From: Streptosporangium subroseum
GTDB lineage: Bacteria > Actinomycetota > Actinomycetes > Streptosporangiales > Streptosporangiaceae
Length of the DNA: 64,000 nucleotides
NCBI RefSeq assembly: GCF_900188345.1
Contig: NZ_FZOD01000001.1
Span: 372,001 to 436,000 of the forward strand
Direction: 5' to 3'
A program made the translations under genes and the position numbers. The notes under the pieces were generated by a model, which was not told the origin of the DNA, made no database searches, and saw only the letters and a program-made list of their open reading frames with translations. Below, one piece after another: positions 44,190 through 53,236 of this stretch (positions are counted from its first letter, which is position 1; each line of letters starts with the position of its first letter).

Positions 44190-45869
44190 GTGCAGAGATA
44201 CCGTCTGGGGCGGTTAGCGGTAATCGTCAACATGACGGCCGTGGTGGTCGCGGTCGTCATCAGTCTGGCCCGAGATTCCCTTGATCCGGCCTGGACCGTG
44301 GTCCAGTGGTACCCGCCCTCCCGCTTCGCCGACGAGACCTCGCTGCTCGCGGTGCTGGGTGGGTTGCTTCTGGTCGGCGCGGTCAATTCGTGGATGTTCT
44401 GGCAGGTGCTCCGAGGGCCGGCCGACGCTGCGCCGTTGCCGCGACGCGCGCTGTGGCTGCGTCGACTGCTCTACGTCTACGTCGGCTGGCTGTTGATCCC
44501 GGTGCCGCTCCCCGACGAGGTGGCGACCGCGTTCGACGTGGTGCTGTGGGTGCCCATCGTCATCCTCCTCGCGCAGACGCTGACGCGCTCGGGACCGGCC
44601 TTCCGCCTGATCCTGGTCACCACCGCTCTGCTGAGCACGGTGCTTCCATGGGTGCTCGAAGCCGCGCCCCCGGCCAGCTACGCCGACTGGGGCGTACCCG
44701 TGCTTTCCGCGGTGAACCTGGCACTCGCGGCGGCGGGGCTGGCCTGGTTTCTGATGATCCTCATCGCCCAGCGACGCGACGGCCGCTGGAGGAGGACCAC
44801 GATGGTCCTGGGGGCGTGCCAGCTGGCGGTCATCCCCGTCCCCATCGTCCTGAACCGGCTCGTCGACTTTCCGGAGAGCGTGGTCCTGTCCGACCTCCTG
44901 GATGTGCTGGCCGTCTTCCAGCTGGTCTGGCTCGCCCGGACGGCCCACGAGCTCAACCGCCCCGGCACCGCACCGGATCCCGAGCCCCTGCGCTCGCCCC
45001 GATGGCTCCTCGCGCCGATGGTCCTGGCTCCGCTGGCGGTCGTCGCCCCCGAGGTCAAGCCCCACATGACCTACACCTGGCTCGACGCCGACTGTTCGTC
45101 GATCCCCCTGTTCGCCGATACCCCTCCGCAGGATCGCCGGCGCGTTTACCTGTGCCTGGCCGGAGACGGGCGGCTCTACGAAAAAATACGGTTCTGGAGC
45201 GCAGGCGGGCGCCCGGTCGCGGACCAGCAGCTCCTGGGCAAGGGCTGGAAGAGCTGCGCGACAGGCGACCGCAAGGTGAGAGCCGAGGCGCTGGTCTACC
45301 TGTGCCCGGAAGTCGTCGCACGTGACCAGCCCGACCTCCTGCTCACGGCGGCTCAGCTCAAGCAGCGGGAGGCCAAGGAGCGAGCCCTGCGGCGGCAGGA
45401 GGTGGCCGACGAGGCCGCTCAGTACGTGAGCGGCTGCCTCGATCCCTGGCCCGCGCTGCGGACCTCCCGCCAGGTCACAGCCGTCCACCTGCCCACCAAT
45501 TGGGACGGCTACCACATCTTCGACGGGCGCGCGGCGAGCCTGGAGACGCTCGATGCCGAGAACATCGAATCCGACAGCCCGCTTGTGGCCCACGGGGGCG
45601 CCGCCCGGGTCGGCACGACGCTGGAGTACGGCGTCGCCTGCGTCACCGTGAAGGTCCTGCGTACGGCCCCGCCGATCCGGCGCAAGGGCTGGGACGACGT
45701 GGTCGACGCGGATCTGGTTCTCGGCTCGGGACGGGTGCACCTGAGGGGCAGGGGCATCAAGGTCGCGGTCGCCCTTCCGAAGGCGGGGAAATACCGGGTT
45801 CGCCTGCACACCCGAACGTTGGACGAGAGCGTGGGAGAAGACCTTGTGGTGGTGTTTCCCGCTTCCTAG
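44190..45869 (+). CDS. Membrane protein of unknown function with C-terminal exported domain
   Basis: 559 residues from GTG 44190 (AAGGG 9 nt upstream); longer forms are possible. The first ~270 residues contain seven or eight hydrophobic helices in a regular pattern. The helical part ends in LLAPMVLAPLAVVAPEVKP. The remaining ~280 residues are soluble and contain several Cys (ADCSSIP, VYLCLAGDG, WKSCATGD, VYLCPE, SGCLDPW, GVACVTV), suggesting disulfides outside the membrane. A short Lys/Arg/Gln helix (LKQREAKERALRRQEV) separates two beta-rich parts. I recognise no family and assign no function. Confidence 0.7.
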   Translation: MQRYRLGRLAVIVNMTAVVVAVVISLARDSLDPAWTVVQWYPPSRFADETSLLAVLGGLLLVGAVNSWMFWQVLRGPADAAPLPRRALWLRRLLYVYVGWLLIPVPLPDEVATAFDVVLWVPIVILLAQTLTRSGPAFRLILVTTALLSTVLPWVLEAAPPASYADWGVPVLSAVNLALAAAGLAWFLMILIAQRRDGRWRRTTMVLGACQLAVIPVPIVLNRLVDFPESVVLSDLLDVLAVFQLVWLARTAHELNRPGTAPDPEPLRSPRWLLAPMVLAPLAVVAPEVKPHMTYTWLDADCSSIPLFADTPPQDRRRVYLCLAGDGRLYEKIRFWSAGGRPVADQQLLGKGWKSCATGDRKVRAEALVYLCPEVVARDQPDLLLTAAQLKQREAKERALRRQEVADEAAQYVSGCLDPWPALRTSRQVTAVHLPTNWDGYHIFDGRAASLETLDAENIESDSPLVAHGGAARVGTTLEYGVACVTVKVLRTAPPIRRKGWDDVVDADLVLGSGRVHLRGRGIKVAVALPKAGKYRVRLHTRTLDESVGEDLVVVFPAS

Positions 45870-46080
45870 TGCTGCGTTCGTCTTTGGCTGGGCAGATACG
45901 GCGTAGCGGGATGCCGGGGTCCACGGGGATGGGATCTCGGCATCTGTTATCTCAATCGCGACCTGGTTCGTGGTTCCTGGTTCCTGGAGACGAGCCGCGC
46001 GTCTGTGACGCGTACCTCGACGGCATCGTCGGCACTGAGCCCGCAACGGAATTGTCGGTGCCCTAAAGCATGATCGAACC

Positions 46081-48165
46081 ATGACCGAGGAGCCCCCCAT
46101 CGCTGTCCTGGCCGACGACACGGCCTACGCCGAAGCCGTCCAACTGGCTGTTGACGCCGCCGCCGCCTACTACGCCGACGGCACCTCCCCGCTCGACGAC
46201 GACGCCTACGACAGGCTCGCGCGCGGGATCCAGGCGTACGAGGAAGCCCACCCCGAGGCGGTGCTGGCGACCTCGCCCACGGGCAAGGTCGCCGGCGGTG
46301 CCGTGGTCGGCGACGTGCCGCACACCGTGCCGATGCTCAGTCTGGACAACGTCTTCGGCGCCGGGCAACTGGCCGACTGGGCCGCCTCGCTGGAGCGCAG
46401 GCTCGGACGCCCGGTCGCGGCGTGGAGCGTCGAGCCCAAGCTCGACGGCTTGGCCATCTCGGCCCGCTATCGTCACGGCCGCCTGATGCAGCTTGTGACC
46501 CGCGGCGACGGCACCGCCGGTGAGGACGTCTCCCACGCGATCGGCACCATCGTGGGACTGCCCGTCAGGCTGGCCGAGCCGGTCACCGTTGAATTGCGCG
46601 GCGAAGTTGAAATGACGACGTTGCAGTTCGAGGAGGCGTGCGCCAAGCGGCAGGCGCACGACGGCACCACGTTCGCCAATCCGCGCAGCGCCGCCGCGGG
46701 CACGCTGCGCGCCCAGGACCGGCCGTATGTGTGCGAGCTGACGTTCTTCGGCTACGGCGTGCTGCCCGCCCCCGACGACACCTCCGAGTTGGCGATGCGA
46801 CTGCGCGAGCTGCCGCACAGCGAGGTCATGGCGTGGGTCGCCGCCCAAGGCGTGCAGACCACCGACGCCACCCCGGTCGCCGGAATCGTCGCCGAGACGC
46901 TGGAGCAGGTGCAGGAGCGGGTTGAGCAGATCGCCGCCGTGCGGCCGGAGCTGCCGTTCGGCATCGACGGCATCGTGATCAAATGTGATCTCGCCGCCGA
47001 CCAGGCCCAGGCCGGCTTCAGCTCGCGCGCGCCCCGCTGGGCGATCGCCTACAAACTGCCCGCCACCGAAAAGATCACCAAATTGCTCGATGTGGAGTGG
47101 AACGTCGGCCGCAGCGGCATCATCGCCCCACGCGCCGTGCTGGAGCCGGTCATGCTCGACGGCAGCAAGGTCACCTACGCCACCTTGCACAATGTCGCCG
47201 ACATCACCCGCCGGGGCCTGATGCTCGGCGATTCCGTGGTCGTCTACAAGGCCGGCGACGTGATCCCCCGGGTCGAGGCCCCGGTCGTGCACCTGCGCAC
47301 CGGCAAGGAGCAGCCGATCCCGATCCCGCAGGTCTGCCCGCTGTGCGGCGACGCGATCGACGCCTCCCAGGAGCGGTGGCGGTGCGTACGCGGGCGCGCC
47401 TGCCGGGTGATCGCCTCCATCGGCTACGCCGCCGGCCGCGACCAGCTCGACATCGAGGGCCTGGCCGAGAACCGCATCCAGCAGATGCTGGACGCCGGGC
47501 TGATCGCCGACTTCGCCGACCTGTTCTATCTGACCCGCGAGGAGGTGCTGGGCCTGGAAAGGATGGGCGAGACCAGCACCGACAACCTGCTCGCCGCCAT
47601 CGAGAGGGCCAAGACACAACCGCTCAGCAGGGTCTTCTGCGCGCTGGGTGTACGCGGCACCGGCCGCGCCATGAGCCGCCGCCTCGCCAAACACTTCGGC
47701 AGCATGGACGCCATCCGCGCCGCCGACGCCGAAGCGATCGAGGCGGTGGACGGCATCGGCCCGAAGAAGGCGCCGGGAGTGGTGGCCGAGCTGGTCGGAC
47801 TCAGCGATCTCATCGACAAGCTGATCAGGGCCGGCGTCAACATGACCCAGCCGGACTGGACTCCCCCCGCCGCTCCTGACACCGACACCGATGCGGAGGC
47901 GAGCGGCACATCCAAGGGACCGCTGGCCGGGATGTCCGTCGTGGTCACCGGCGCGATGAGCGGAGCGCTGGAGGCGCTGACCCGCAACCAGATGAACGAG
48001 CTGATCGAACGCGCCGGAGGCAAATCCTCCTCCAGCGTCTCGGCGAAGACGTCGCTGCTGGTGGCGGGGGAGAAAGCGGGCTCTAAGCGGGCCAAGGCCG
48101 AGGGCCTGGGCGTGCGGATCGTCGGCCCGGAGGAGTTCGCCGACCTCGTCGGCCCGTTCATCTGA
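46081..48165 (+). CDS. NAD-dependent DNA ligase (LigA-type), probably a second, diverged copy
   Basis: 694 residues. It seals nicks using NAD+. The adenylation domain has the nucleotidyl-acceptor Lys120 in EPKLDGLA, then [28 protein letters not shown] and the WKP-region variant WAIAYKLPA. The OB-fold, a four-Cys zinc finger (CPLC...RC...AC), HhH motifs ([18 protein letters not shown]) and a C-terminal BRCT domain ([14 protein letters not shown]) follow. The N-terminal Ia region that binds NMN is shortened and altered: the usual H-x-Y-Y-x-x-D reads AAAYYADGT. This hints at an accessory ligase rather than the housekeeping one. No replication genes adjoin. Confidence 0.88.
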   Translation: MTEEPPIAVLADDTAYAEAVQLAVDAAAAYYADGTSPLDDDAYDRLARGIQAYEEAHPEAVLATSPTGKVAGGAVVGDVPHTVPMLSLDNVFGAGQLADWAASLERRLGRPVAAWSVEPKLDGLAISARYRHGRLMQLVTRGDGTAGEDVSHAIGTIVGLPVRLAEPVTVELRGEVEMTTLQFEEACAKRQAHDGTTFANPRSAAAGTLRAQDRPYVCELTFFGYGVLPAPDDTSELAMRLRELPHSEVMAWVAAQGVQTTDATPVAGIVAETLEQVQERVEQIAAVRPELPFGIDGIVIKCDLAADQAQAGFSSRAPRWAIAYKLPATEKITKLLDVEWNVGRSGIIAPRAVLEPVMLDGSKVTYATLHNVADITRRGLMLGDSVVVYKAGDVIPRVEAPVVHLRTGKEQPIPIPQVCPLCGDAIDASQERWRCVRGRACRVIASIGYAAGRDQLDIEGLAENRIQQMLDAGLIADFADLFYLTREEVLGLERMGETSTDNLLAAIERAKTQPLSRVFCALGVRGTGRAMSRRLAKHFGSMDAIRAADAEAIEAVDGIGPKKAPGVVAELVGLSDLIDKLIRAGVNMTQPDWTPPAAPDTDTDAEASGTSKGPLAGMSVVVTGAMSGALEALTRNQMNELIERAGGKSSSSVSAKTSLLVAGEKAGSKRAKAEGLGVRIVGPEEFADLVGPFI

Positions 48166-48210
48166 CCAGGACCGGAGCCATCTCATCTGATCGGCGAGCT
48201 CGAATCAGCC

Positions 48211-48275
48211 ACGTGGCGATCGCCTCGTAGAGACCATGTGGCAATCGCCTCGTAGAGACCTGCACGAGGCGATTG
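48211..48275. repeat. 25-bp direct repeat plus 12-bp hairpin between ligase and DUF4132 gene
   Basis: GTGGCGATCGCCTCGTAGAG-type units lie at 48211-48235 and 48236-48260 with two differences. The second copy can pair with 48264-48275 (CAATCGCCTCGT / ACGAGGCGATTG), forming a perfect 12-bp stem with a 10-nt loop. It may terminate the ligase mRNA or act in the leader of the next gene. Confidence 0.7.
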
Positions 48276-48373
48276 AGCCGATCACCGCATCGGCCTGGAC
48301 GCGGTGACGGTTCGACAGCCATCGCCGACCCGTCCATCCTCCACCGGATCCACCCCTGACAGGAACCATCGGC

Positions 48374-50461
48374 ATGAACCTCTCCCCCCTCGCGCAGCGC
48401 CTGCACAGTCTGATCACCGGGACCGCGAACGACCCCACGTACTGGCCCGAGGCCTCTCAGCTGAGCGCCGGCCTGGGCGCGGCGGCCCGGACCGTCGACG
48501 GCGGCTTGATATTCGCACCGTACGTGGTCGACGAGCAGCGGCTGGCCGTGGCGGCCCGCGAGCTGGTCGGATTCCTGATGCCGGACGGAGAAAGACTGTA
48601 CGAATCCCCCTTCGTGCTGCTGGTGGCGGCGGGGTTGGCGGGCATGGACGCCGAAGTGAGCGCCCGGCTCGCCGAGGAGCGCGGGCCGATCGCGGTAGCC
48701 GAGATGGACGTGCTTCTCGGCTGGGACGTGGAGCGGCGGGCACTGTTCGCCGAGGCGGTACGGCCACGGCCAGACCATGTCGCCCCGCTGCTCGGCGTGA
48801 TCGAGTGGCTCGGTGGCCAGCCCGGCTACCCGGACTTCGCCCGGACGGCTCTGGAGGCGGCCGAGGCCCGCGTCGCAGCGATCCACGCCGGAGAGATTCC
48901 CTACAGCGCGGAGAAGGCGTTCGAGGTCAGCGAGAAGACGACTCTCGGCCGGGCCGTCCGGCTGGCGCTCTTCCGGGACGAGCCCTGGCTGCCCGAGCTG
49001 CTGGACAATCTGGTACGCGGGATCGCGGTGGCGCCCACCCCTGCCAAGACCCTGCCCTCCCAGGCACTGCTGTTCGAGATCGCCCGCGCGGCGGAGGACT
49101 ACCCGACCCCCGAGGTGATCACCGCGCTGCGCACCGCTCGCCGGATCACCCGGCACGCGGGGGTGCCCAAGGAACTGGACCGCAAGTTCAAGCGCATCGA
49201 GCCCGCCCTGGCCAACCGGCTGGAGGTGGCGTTCCGGTTGCCCGACGGGCGGCTGCGCCAGGCCGTCGGTGAGCACACGGCGGTGATCTCCACCGACGGC
49301 AAGGTCGAGCTGTCGTGGTGGCACGGAGACAAGAAGCTGAAGGCGGTCCCGGCGGCGGTCAAACGGGAGCACCCCGAGGAGGTCAAGCGGCTGCGCGAGC
49401 TGGCCAAGCAGACCGCGCAGCAACAGGCCACCCTGGCCAGAGCGCTGGAGGCCGGATATACCAGCGAGCCGCCTCCGCCGTACCGGCAGCTTGAAGGTCA
49501 TCCGGTCACCGACCGGCTGATCTGGGAGTTCGAGGTCGCGCCCGGCGTGTGGCGCGCCGAGCTGGGGTTGACCGTGCCGGACGTGCCGGTGCGGCTGTGG
49601 CATCCGGCCCGCGCGTCCCTGGAGGAGGTGCGCGCCTGGCGGGAGGTCGTGGAGGACAAGGAGCTGCGCCAGCCGTACAAGCAGGCATTCCGCGAGGTCT
49701 ACCTGCTCACCCCCGCCGAGGAGACGACCGGAACCTACTCCAACCGGTTCGCCGGGCACGTGGTGGACTACCGCAAACTACGCGCACTGTTTAAAGACCG
49801 CGGCTGGAAGTCCCACTATCTGGGGTCTTGGGATGGCGGCCACAACGACGGGGCGGCCCAGCGAGTACTGGCGGGCGGGCAGTGGCGGGCGACACTGAGC
49901 CACGGTCTGTACGAGGAGGGCTACGCGCTCACCGACGAGATCCGCTTCCACAGGCCGGCCGGGGGCGCCTGGTACGAGGCACCGTTGAGGGAGGTCCCGG
50001 CGCTGGTTTTCAGCGAGGCCATGCGAGACGTCGACCTTTTTGTGGCCGTCACCTCGATCATGACCGACCCCCACTGGGCCGACCAGGGACCGGACCAGAT
50101 GCAGAACTACTGGCGGACCGGCTCGTTCGCTGCTCTGACGTCCTCCGCCGAGGTGCGGCGCGACGCGCTGTCGCGCCTGATCGGCCGTACGGCCATCGCC
50201 GATCGGTGCACATTGACCGACCGCTTCCTAGTGGTCCGGGGCGATCTGCGCACCTACAAGATCCACCTGGGATCGGCGAACATCCTGATGGAACCCAACG
50301 ACGCCTACCTGTGCATCGTCTCCGGACGCGACCCCCACTCCAGGCTGTTCCTTCCCTTCGAGGAGGACGGCCGGCTGGCGCTGATCCTCAGCAAGGCCTT
50401 CCTGCTGGCGAACGACACCGCCATCACCGACCCCTCCATCACCCGCCAGATCCGGGCCTGA
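48374..50461 (+). CDS. DUF4132-domain protein
   Basis: 695 residues, soluble. The N-terminal ~300 are helical-repeat-like. The C-terminal part has the DUF4132 region: LSWWHGDKKLKAVPAAVKREHPEEVKRLRELAKQTAQQ, RLIWEFEVAPGVW, WREVVEDKELRQPYKQAFREVYLLTPAEETTGTYSNRFAGHVVDYRKLRALFKDRGW and a terminal GSANILMEPNDAYLCIVSG. Such proteins (often near WGR or MolR genes) have no agreed biochemical role. The start ATG 48374 has AGGAAC 10 nt before. It lies downstream of the diverged ligase in the same direction, 208 bp away, so a DNA-maintenance link is possible but unproven. Confidence 0.88.
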   Translation: MNLSPLAQRLHSLITGTANDPTYWPEASQLSAGLGAAARTVDGGLIFAPYVVDEQRLAVAARELVGFLMPDGERLYESPFVLLVAAGLAGMDAEVSARLAEERGPIAVAEMDVLLGWDVERRALFAEAVRPRPDHVAPLLGVIEWLGGQPGYPDFARTALEAAEARVAAIHAGEIPYSAEKAFEVSEKTTLGRAVRLALFRDEPWLPELLDNLVRGIAVAPTPAKTLPSQALLFEIARAAEDYPTPEVITALRTARRITRHAGVPKELDRKFKRIEPALANRLEVAFRLPDGRLRQAVGEHTAVISTDGKVELSWWHGDKKLKAVPAAVKREHPEEVKRLRELAKQTAQQQATLARALEAGYTSEPPPPYRQLEGHPVTDRLIWEFEVAPGVWRAELGLTVPDVPVRLWHPARASLEEVRAWREVVEDKELRQPYKQAFREVYLLTPAEETTGTYSNRFAGHVVDYRKLRALFKDRGWKSHYLGSWDGGHNDGAAQRVLAGGQWRATLSHGLYEEGYALTDEIRFHRPAGGAWYEAPLREVPALVFSEAMRDVDLFVAVTSIMTDPHWADQGPDQMQNYWRTGSFAALTSSAEVRRDALSRLIGRTAIADRCTLTDRFLVVRGDLRTYKIHLGSANILMEPNDAYLCIVSGRDPHSRLFLPFEEDGRLALILSKAFLLANDTAITDPSITRQIRA

Positions 50462-50610
50462 CACACGCGGGAGAGAAACCTCCGCGATCGCGTGCGGTTC
50501 ATCGCAGGATCGCCGGGCGGACCGCCGCAAGCTCCTGCCCTCGGCATGTATCCCCTCCCCGCTCACCTGGATCGGGAGCCGGGAGGCGGTCCGGGTCGAG
50601 GGCGGGAGCC

Positions 50611-50643
50611 CATCACGTGCAAGCCGCCGGCTTACACGTGATG
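50611..50643 (+). terminator. Hairpin downstream of DUF4132 gene
   Basis: CATCACGTG-C-AAGCC and GGCTT-A-CACGTGATG form a 15-bp stem with one mismatch and a 3-nt loop. Confidence 0.65.
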
Positions 50644-50711
50644 TGAACGTCGAGTTCTACGGTCGTCGGGTCATGCCGTGAAAAGCCCTCAGACGCGCAT
50701 CGGCGACGCGG

Positions 50712-50745
50712 CAGCGGCCGGACGGGTCGTCCCGTCCGGCCGCTG
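50712..50745 (-). terminator. Terminator of the hydantoinase operon
   Basis: Perfect 15-bp stem (CAGCGGCCGGACGGG and complement) with a TCGT loop, 20 bp after the last stop codon on the minus strand. Confidence 0.75.
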
Positions 50746-50765
50746 TGCCCGGCTATGGAAAACTC

Positions 50766-51380
50766 TCAGACCCACCCCGCCAGCCGGGCGATCACCTCGG
50801 TGTCGTCCCAGACCTCGCCGTACTTGGCCTGGATGTCGAACAGGTTCGCCTCGTGCGGCCCGGGGTCGCGATCTCCGACGGCCTGGCGGACGACGACGGG
50901 CACGAAGCCGTGCTGGACGGCGTCGACGGCGGTGGCCCGGACGCACCCGCTGGTGGAGACACCGGTGACGATCAGGGTGTCGATGCCCAGGGCGGTGAGG
51001 GTGGAGGCCAGGCTGGTGCCGAAGAAGGCGCTGGCGTACTGCTTGACGATCACCAGCTCGCCGGGCAGCGGGGCCACCTCGGGCATCAGGGCGCCGAGCG
51101 GACCGTCGCCCACCAGGTGACGTAGCGGGGCGACCTTGCGGAAGAACAACCCGCCGTCGACGCCGCCGGGACCGTAGGCGACGCGCGTGTGGATGACGGG
51201 GACGCCGGCGTCGCGGGCGGCGAGAAGGATGCGGGCCGCCGCGTCCAGGCAGTCGCGCGAGCCCATGTACAGCTCGGCGCCCGGCTCGAAGTAAGCGCGC
51301 ATCAGGTCGATGAGGACAAGCGCCGGGCGCTCCCCGAACGGCAGGGTGCGCCCGAACACCTCCTCGTGGTCCCTGATCAC
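50766..51380 (-). CDS. Isochorismatase-fold amidohydrolase (N-carbamoylsarcosine amidase-like)
   Basis: 204 residues. Catalytic Asp25 (LVLIDLMRAYF), Lys113 (VIVKQYASAFFGT) and Cys146 (GVSTSGCVRATAVDAVQHGF) fit the carbamoylsarcosine/ureidoacrylate amidase branch. Next to hydantoinase genes the natural substrate is an N-carbamoyl amino acid released by ring opening. The GTG start overlaps the hydantoinase B stop (GTGA), so it is the last gene of that operon. Confidence 0.88.
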   Translation of the reverse strand: MIRDHEEVFGRTLPFGERPALVLIDLMRAYFEPGAELYMGSRDCLDAAARILLAARDAGVPVIHTRVAYGPGGVDGGLFFRKVAPLRHLVGDGPLGALMPEVAPLPGELVIVKQYASAFFGTSLASTLTALGIDTLIVTGVSTSGCVRATAVDAVQHGFVPVVVRQAVGDRDPGPHEANLFDIQAKYGEVWDDTEVIARLAGWV

Positions 51381-53236
51381 ACCCGGACCGGCGGCTTCGG
51401 GGCCGGCAGTCCGGTCTCCTCCTCGCAGCGGGCGAGGATCTCCTCCATCGGCGGTCCCATGTTGAACACCGAGGGCTCCGGCCGGGTCGCGCGCAACCGC
51501 TCGCGCAGTTCCGCGGTGGCGCCGGTGTCCACGGCGCCGTCCTGATCACACACGACCCCGTAGGTCGCGGCGCCCTCGGCGGTCACCAGGCCGCGCCGTA
51601 CCTCCAGGCCGACCAGGGCCGGGTCGCGCTCCAGCGGGTCGCCCCACCCGCCCCCGCCCCAGGTGACGAAGTGCAGCAGGTCGCCGGGCCGGACCGGCAC
51701 GTCGTGGATCTTGCTGGGCAGCGTCTCCACCCGGCCGTCGGCCCGCTCGATCCACTTGCGTCCGCGCGCGCCCGGCTCGCCGGCGTTGACGCCCCAGGGA
51801 TAGGTGAGCCAGCGGTCGTCGTGGATGGCGATCGTGCCGGGCTCCAGGAACCGGTAGGCCACGTCCACGCCGTTGCCGCCGCGGTGCAGCCCGGCGCCGC
51901 CGGTGTCGGCGACGGTCTCCCAGCGCTCGATGCGCATCGGGTAGTACGACTCCAGGAACTCGCAGGGAATGTTCGTGAACGAGGGCCACAGCGAGTGCCC
52001 GTCGGGGCCGTCGCCGATCGGGCGGCCGGGGATGCCGCCGAAGCCGATGGAGTAGAGCTGGAACCACTCCCCCGTGTCGGAGCGGTTCCCCGAGTACATG
52101 AAGTGCGGGGAGGAGGAGAAGCCGGCCGCGTTGAGCAGGTCGGGGGTCTTCTGCCCGAGCAGCCCGCCGAACAGGTCGAAGATGCGGCCGATGCCGTGGT
52201 TGCGGGCGTTCAGCGCGGCGGGATACTCCGGCTTCCAGAACGACTTCTCCGGGATGTGCACGTCGACCAGGGGGTAGAAGCCGTCGTTCCAGAGGATCTG
52301 CGGGTCGGCCACCGTGATCAGGTAGATGCCGAAGAACATCCGGGCGAGGTTCTCGTTGATGTAGTAGTTGATGGGCCCCTGGGCCTGCGGGTCGCTGCCC
52401 GAGAAGTCCAGCAGCACCTTGTCGCCGGTGCGGGTCAGCGAGAGCACCAGCTTGTACGGGCCGTAGCCGACGCCGTCGTCGCAGATGTAGTCGGCGAAGG
52501 TGAGCGTCTCGCCGTCCTCGAACAGCATCGACAGCAGCGTCTTCATCGCGTCGTAGTTGCGCCGGAGCAGGGCGTCGAGCGCCGAGGTGTAGGTGTCGGC
52601 GCCGAACCGGGCGCACAGCTCCTGGATCCGCCGCGACGCCGTACGGCAGGCGGCGATGATGCCGTTGAGGTCGGCGCGGTTCCAGTCGGGCTGGCGGACC
52701 TGGTTGAGGATGATGCGCAGCGCGTCCTCGTTGAGCACGCCCCTGGAGTAGAGCTTGAAGGGCGGGATGACCACGCCCTCCTCGAAGATGGTGCGCGCGT
52801 CGGTGGGCATCGAGCAGGGGGTCTTGCCGCCGACGTCGGACATGTGGCCGAACATCGACGCCCAGCCCACGACCCGCCCCGCCACGTAGATCGGCATGAC
52901 GACCAGCCAGTCGTTGGCGTGGCTGATCGCGCCGTCGCAGGAGTAGGGGTCGGAGGTGAGCAGCACGTCGCCCTCCTCGATCGTTCCCTCGAAGCCGTCG
53001 AGCAGCGCCGGGATCGACAGGCCGAACTGGCCGACGACCATCCGCCCGGAGGGGTCGCCGATCAGCGGGAACTCGTCGTGCTGCTCGCGGATGCCGGGCG
53101 AGAGGGCGGTGCGGAACAGCACCTCGTCCATCTCGTAGCGGGCGTTGCGCAGCGCGTTCTCGATGATGTCGATGGTGATCGGGTCGACGTCCACCGGGGT
53201 GAGCGGTGCCGTCGCGGTCTCGATGATCTGAGCCAT
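51377..53236 (-). CDS. Hydantoinase B / oxoprolinase-type subunit
   Basis: 619 residues of the HyuB family. It shows DPITIDIIENALRNARYEMDEVLFRTALSPGIREQHDEFPLIGDPSGRMVVGQFG, LTSDPYSCDGAISHANDWLVVMPIY, DYICDDG and the Gly-rich end (HFVTWGGGGWGDPLERD). Together with HyuA it forms ATP-dependent cyclic amidases (N-methylhydantoinase, 5-oxoprolinase) or carboxylases (acetone carboxylase-like). ATG 53236 overlaps the hyuA stop by 1 nt. Its C-terminus overlaps the amidohydrolase gene. Confidence 0.93.
   Translation of the reverse strand: MAQIIETATAPLTPVDVDPITIDIIENALRNARYEMDEVLFRTALSPGIREQHDEFPLIGDPSGRMVVGQFGLSIPALLDGFEGTIEEGDVLLTSDPYSCDGAISHANDWLVVMPIYVAGRVVGWASMFGHMSDVGGKTPCSMPTDARTIFEEGVVIPPFKLYSRGVLNEDALRIILNQVRQPDWNRADLNGIIAACRTASRRIQELCARFGADTYTSALDALLRRNYDAMKTLLSMLFEDGETLTFADYICDDGVGYGPYKLVLSLTRTGDKVLLDFSGSDPQAQGPINYYINENLARMFFGIYLITVADPQILWNDGFYPLVDVHIPEKSFWKPEYPAALNARNHGIGRIFDLFGGLLGQKTPDLLNAAGFSSSPHFMYSGNRSDTGEWFQLYSIGFGGIPGRPIGDGPDGHSLWPSFTNIPCEFLESYYPMRIERWETVADTGGAGLHRGGNGVDVAYRFLEPGTIAIHDDRWLTYPWGVNAGEPGARGRKWIERADGRVETLPSKIHDVPVRPGDLLHFVTWGGGGWGDPLERDPALVGLEVRRGLVTAEGAATYGVVCDQDGAVDTGATAELRERLRATRPEPSVFNMGPPMEEILARCEEETGLPAPKPPVRV

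Larger units (their letters stand above)
50462..50765. other. Convergent intergenic region with two terminators
   Basis: 304 bp between the DUF4132 and hydantoinase units. It holds two strong hairpins (listed separately) and no supported gene. Confidence 0.6.
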
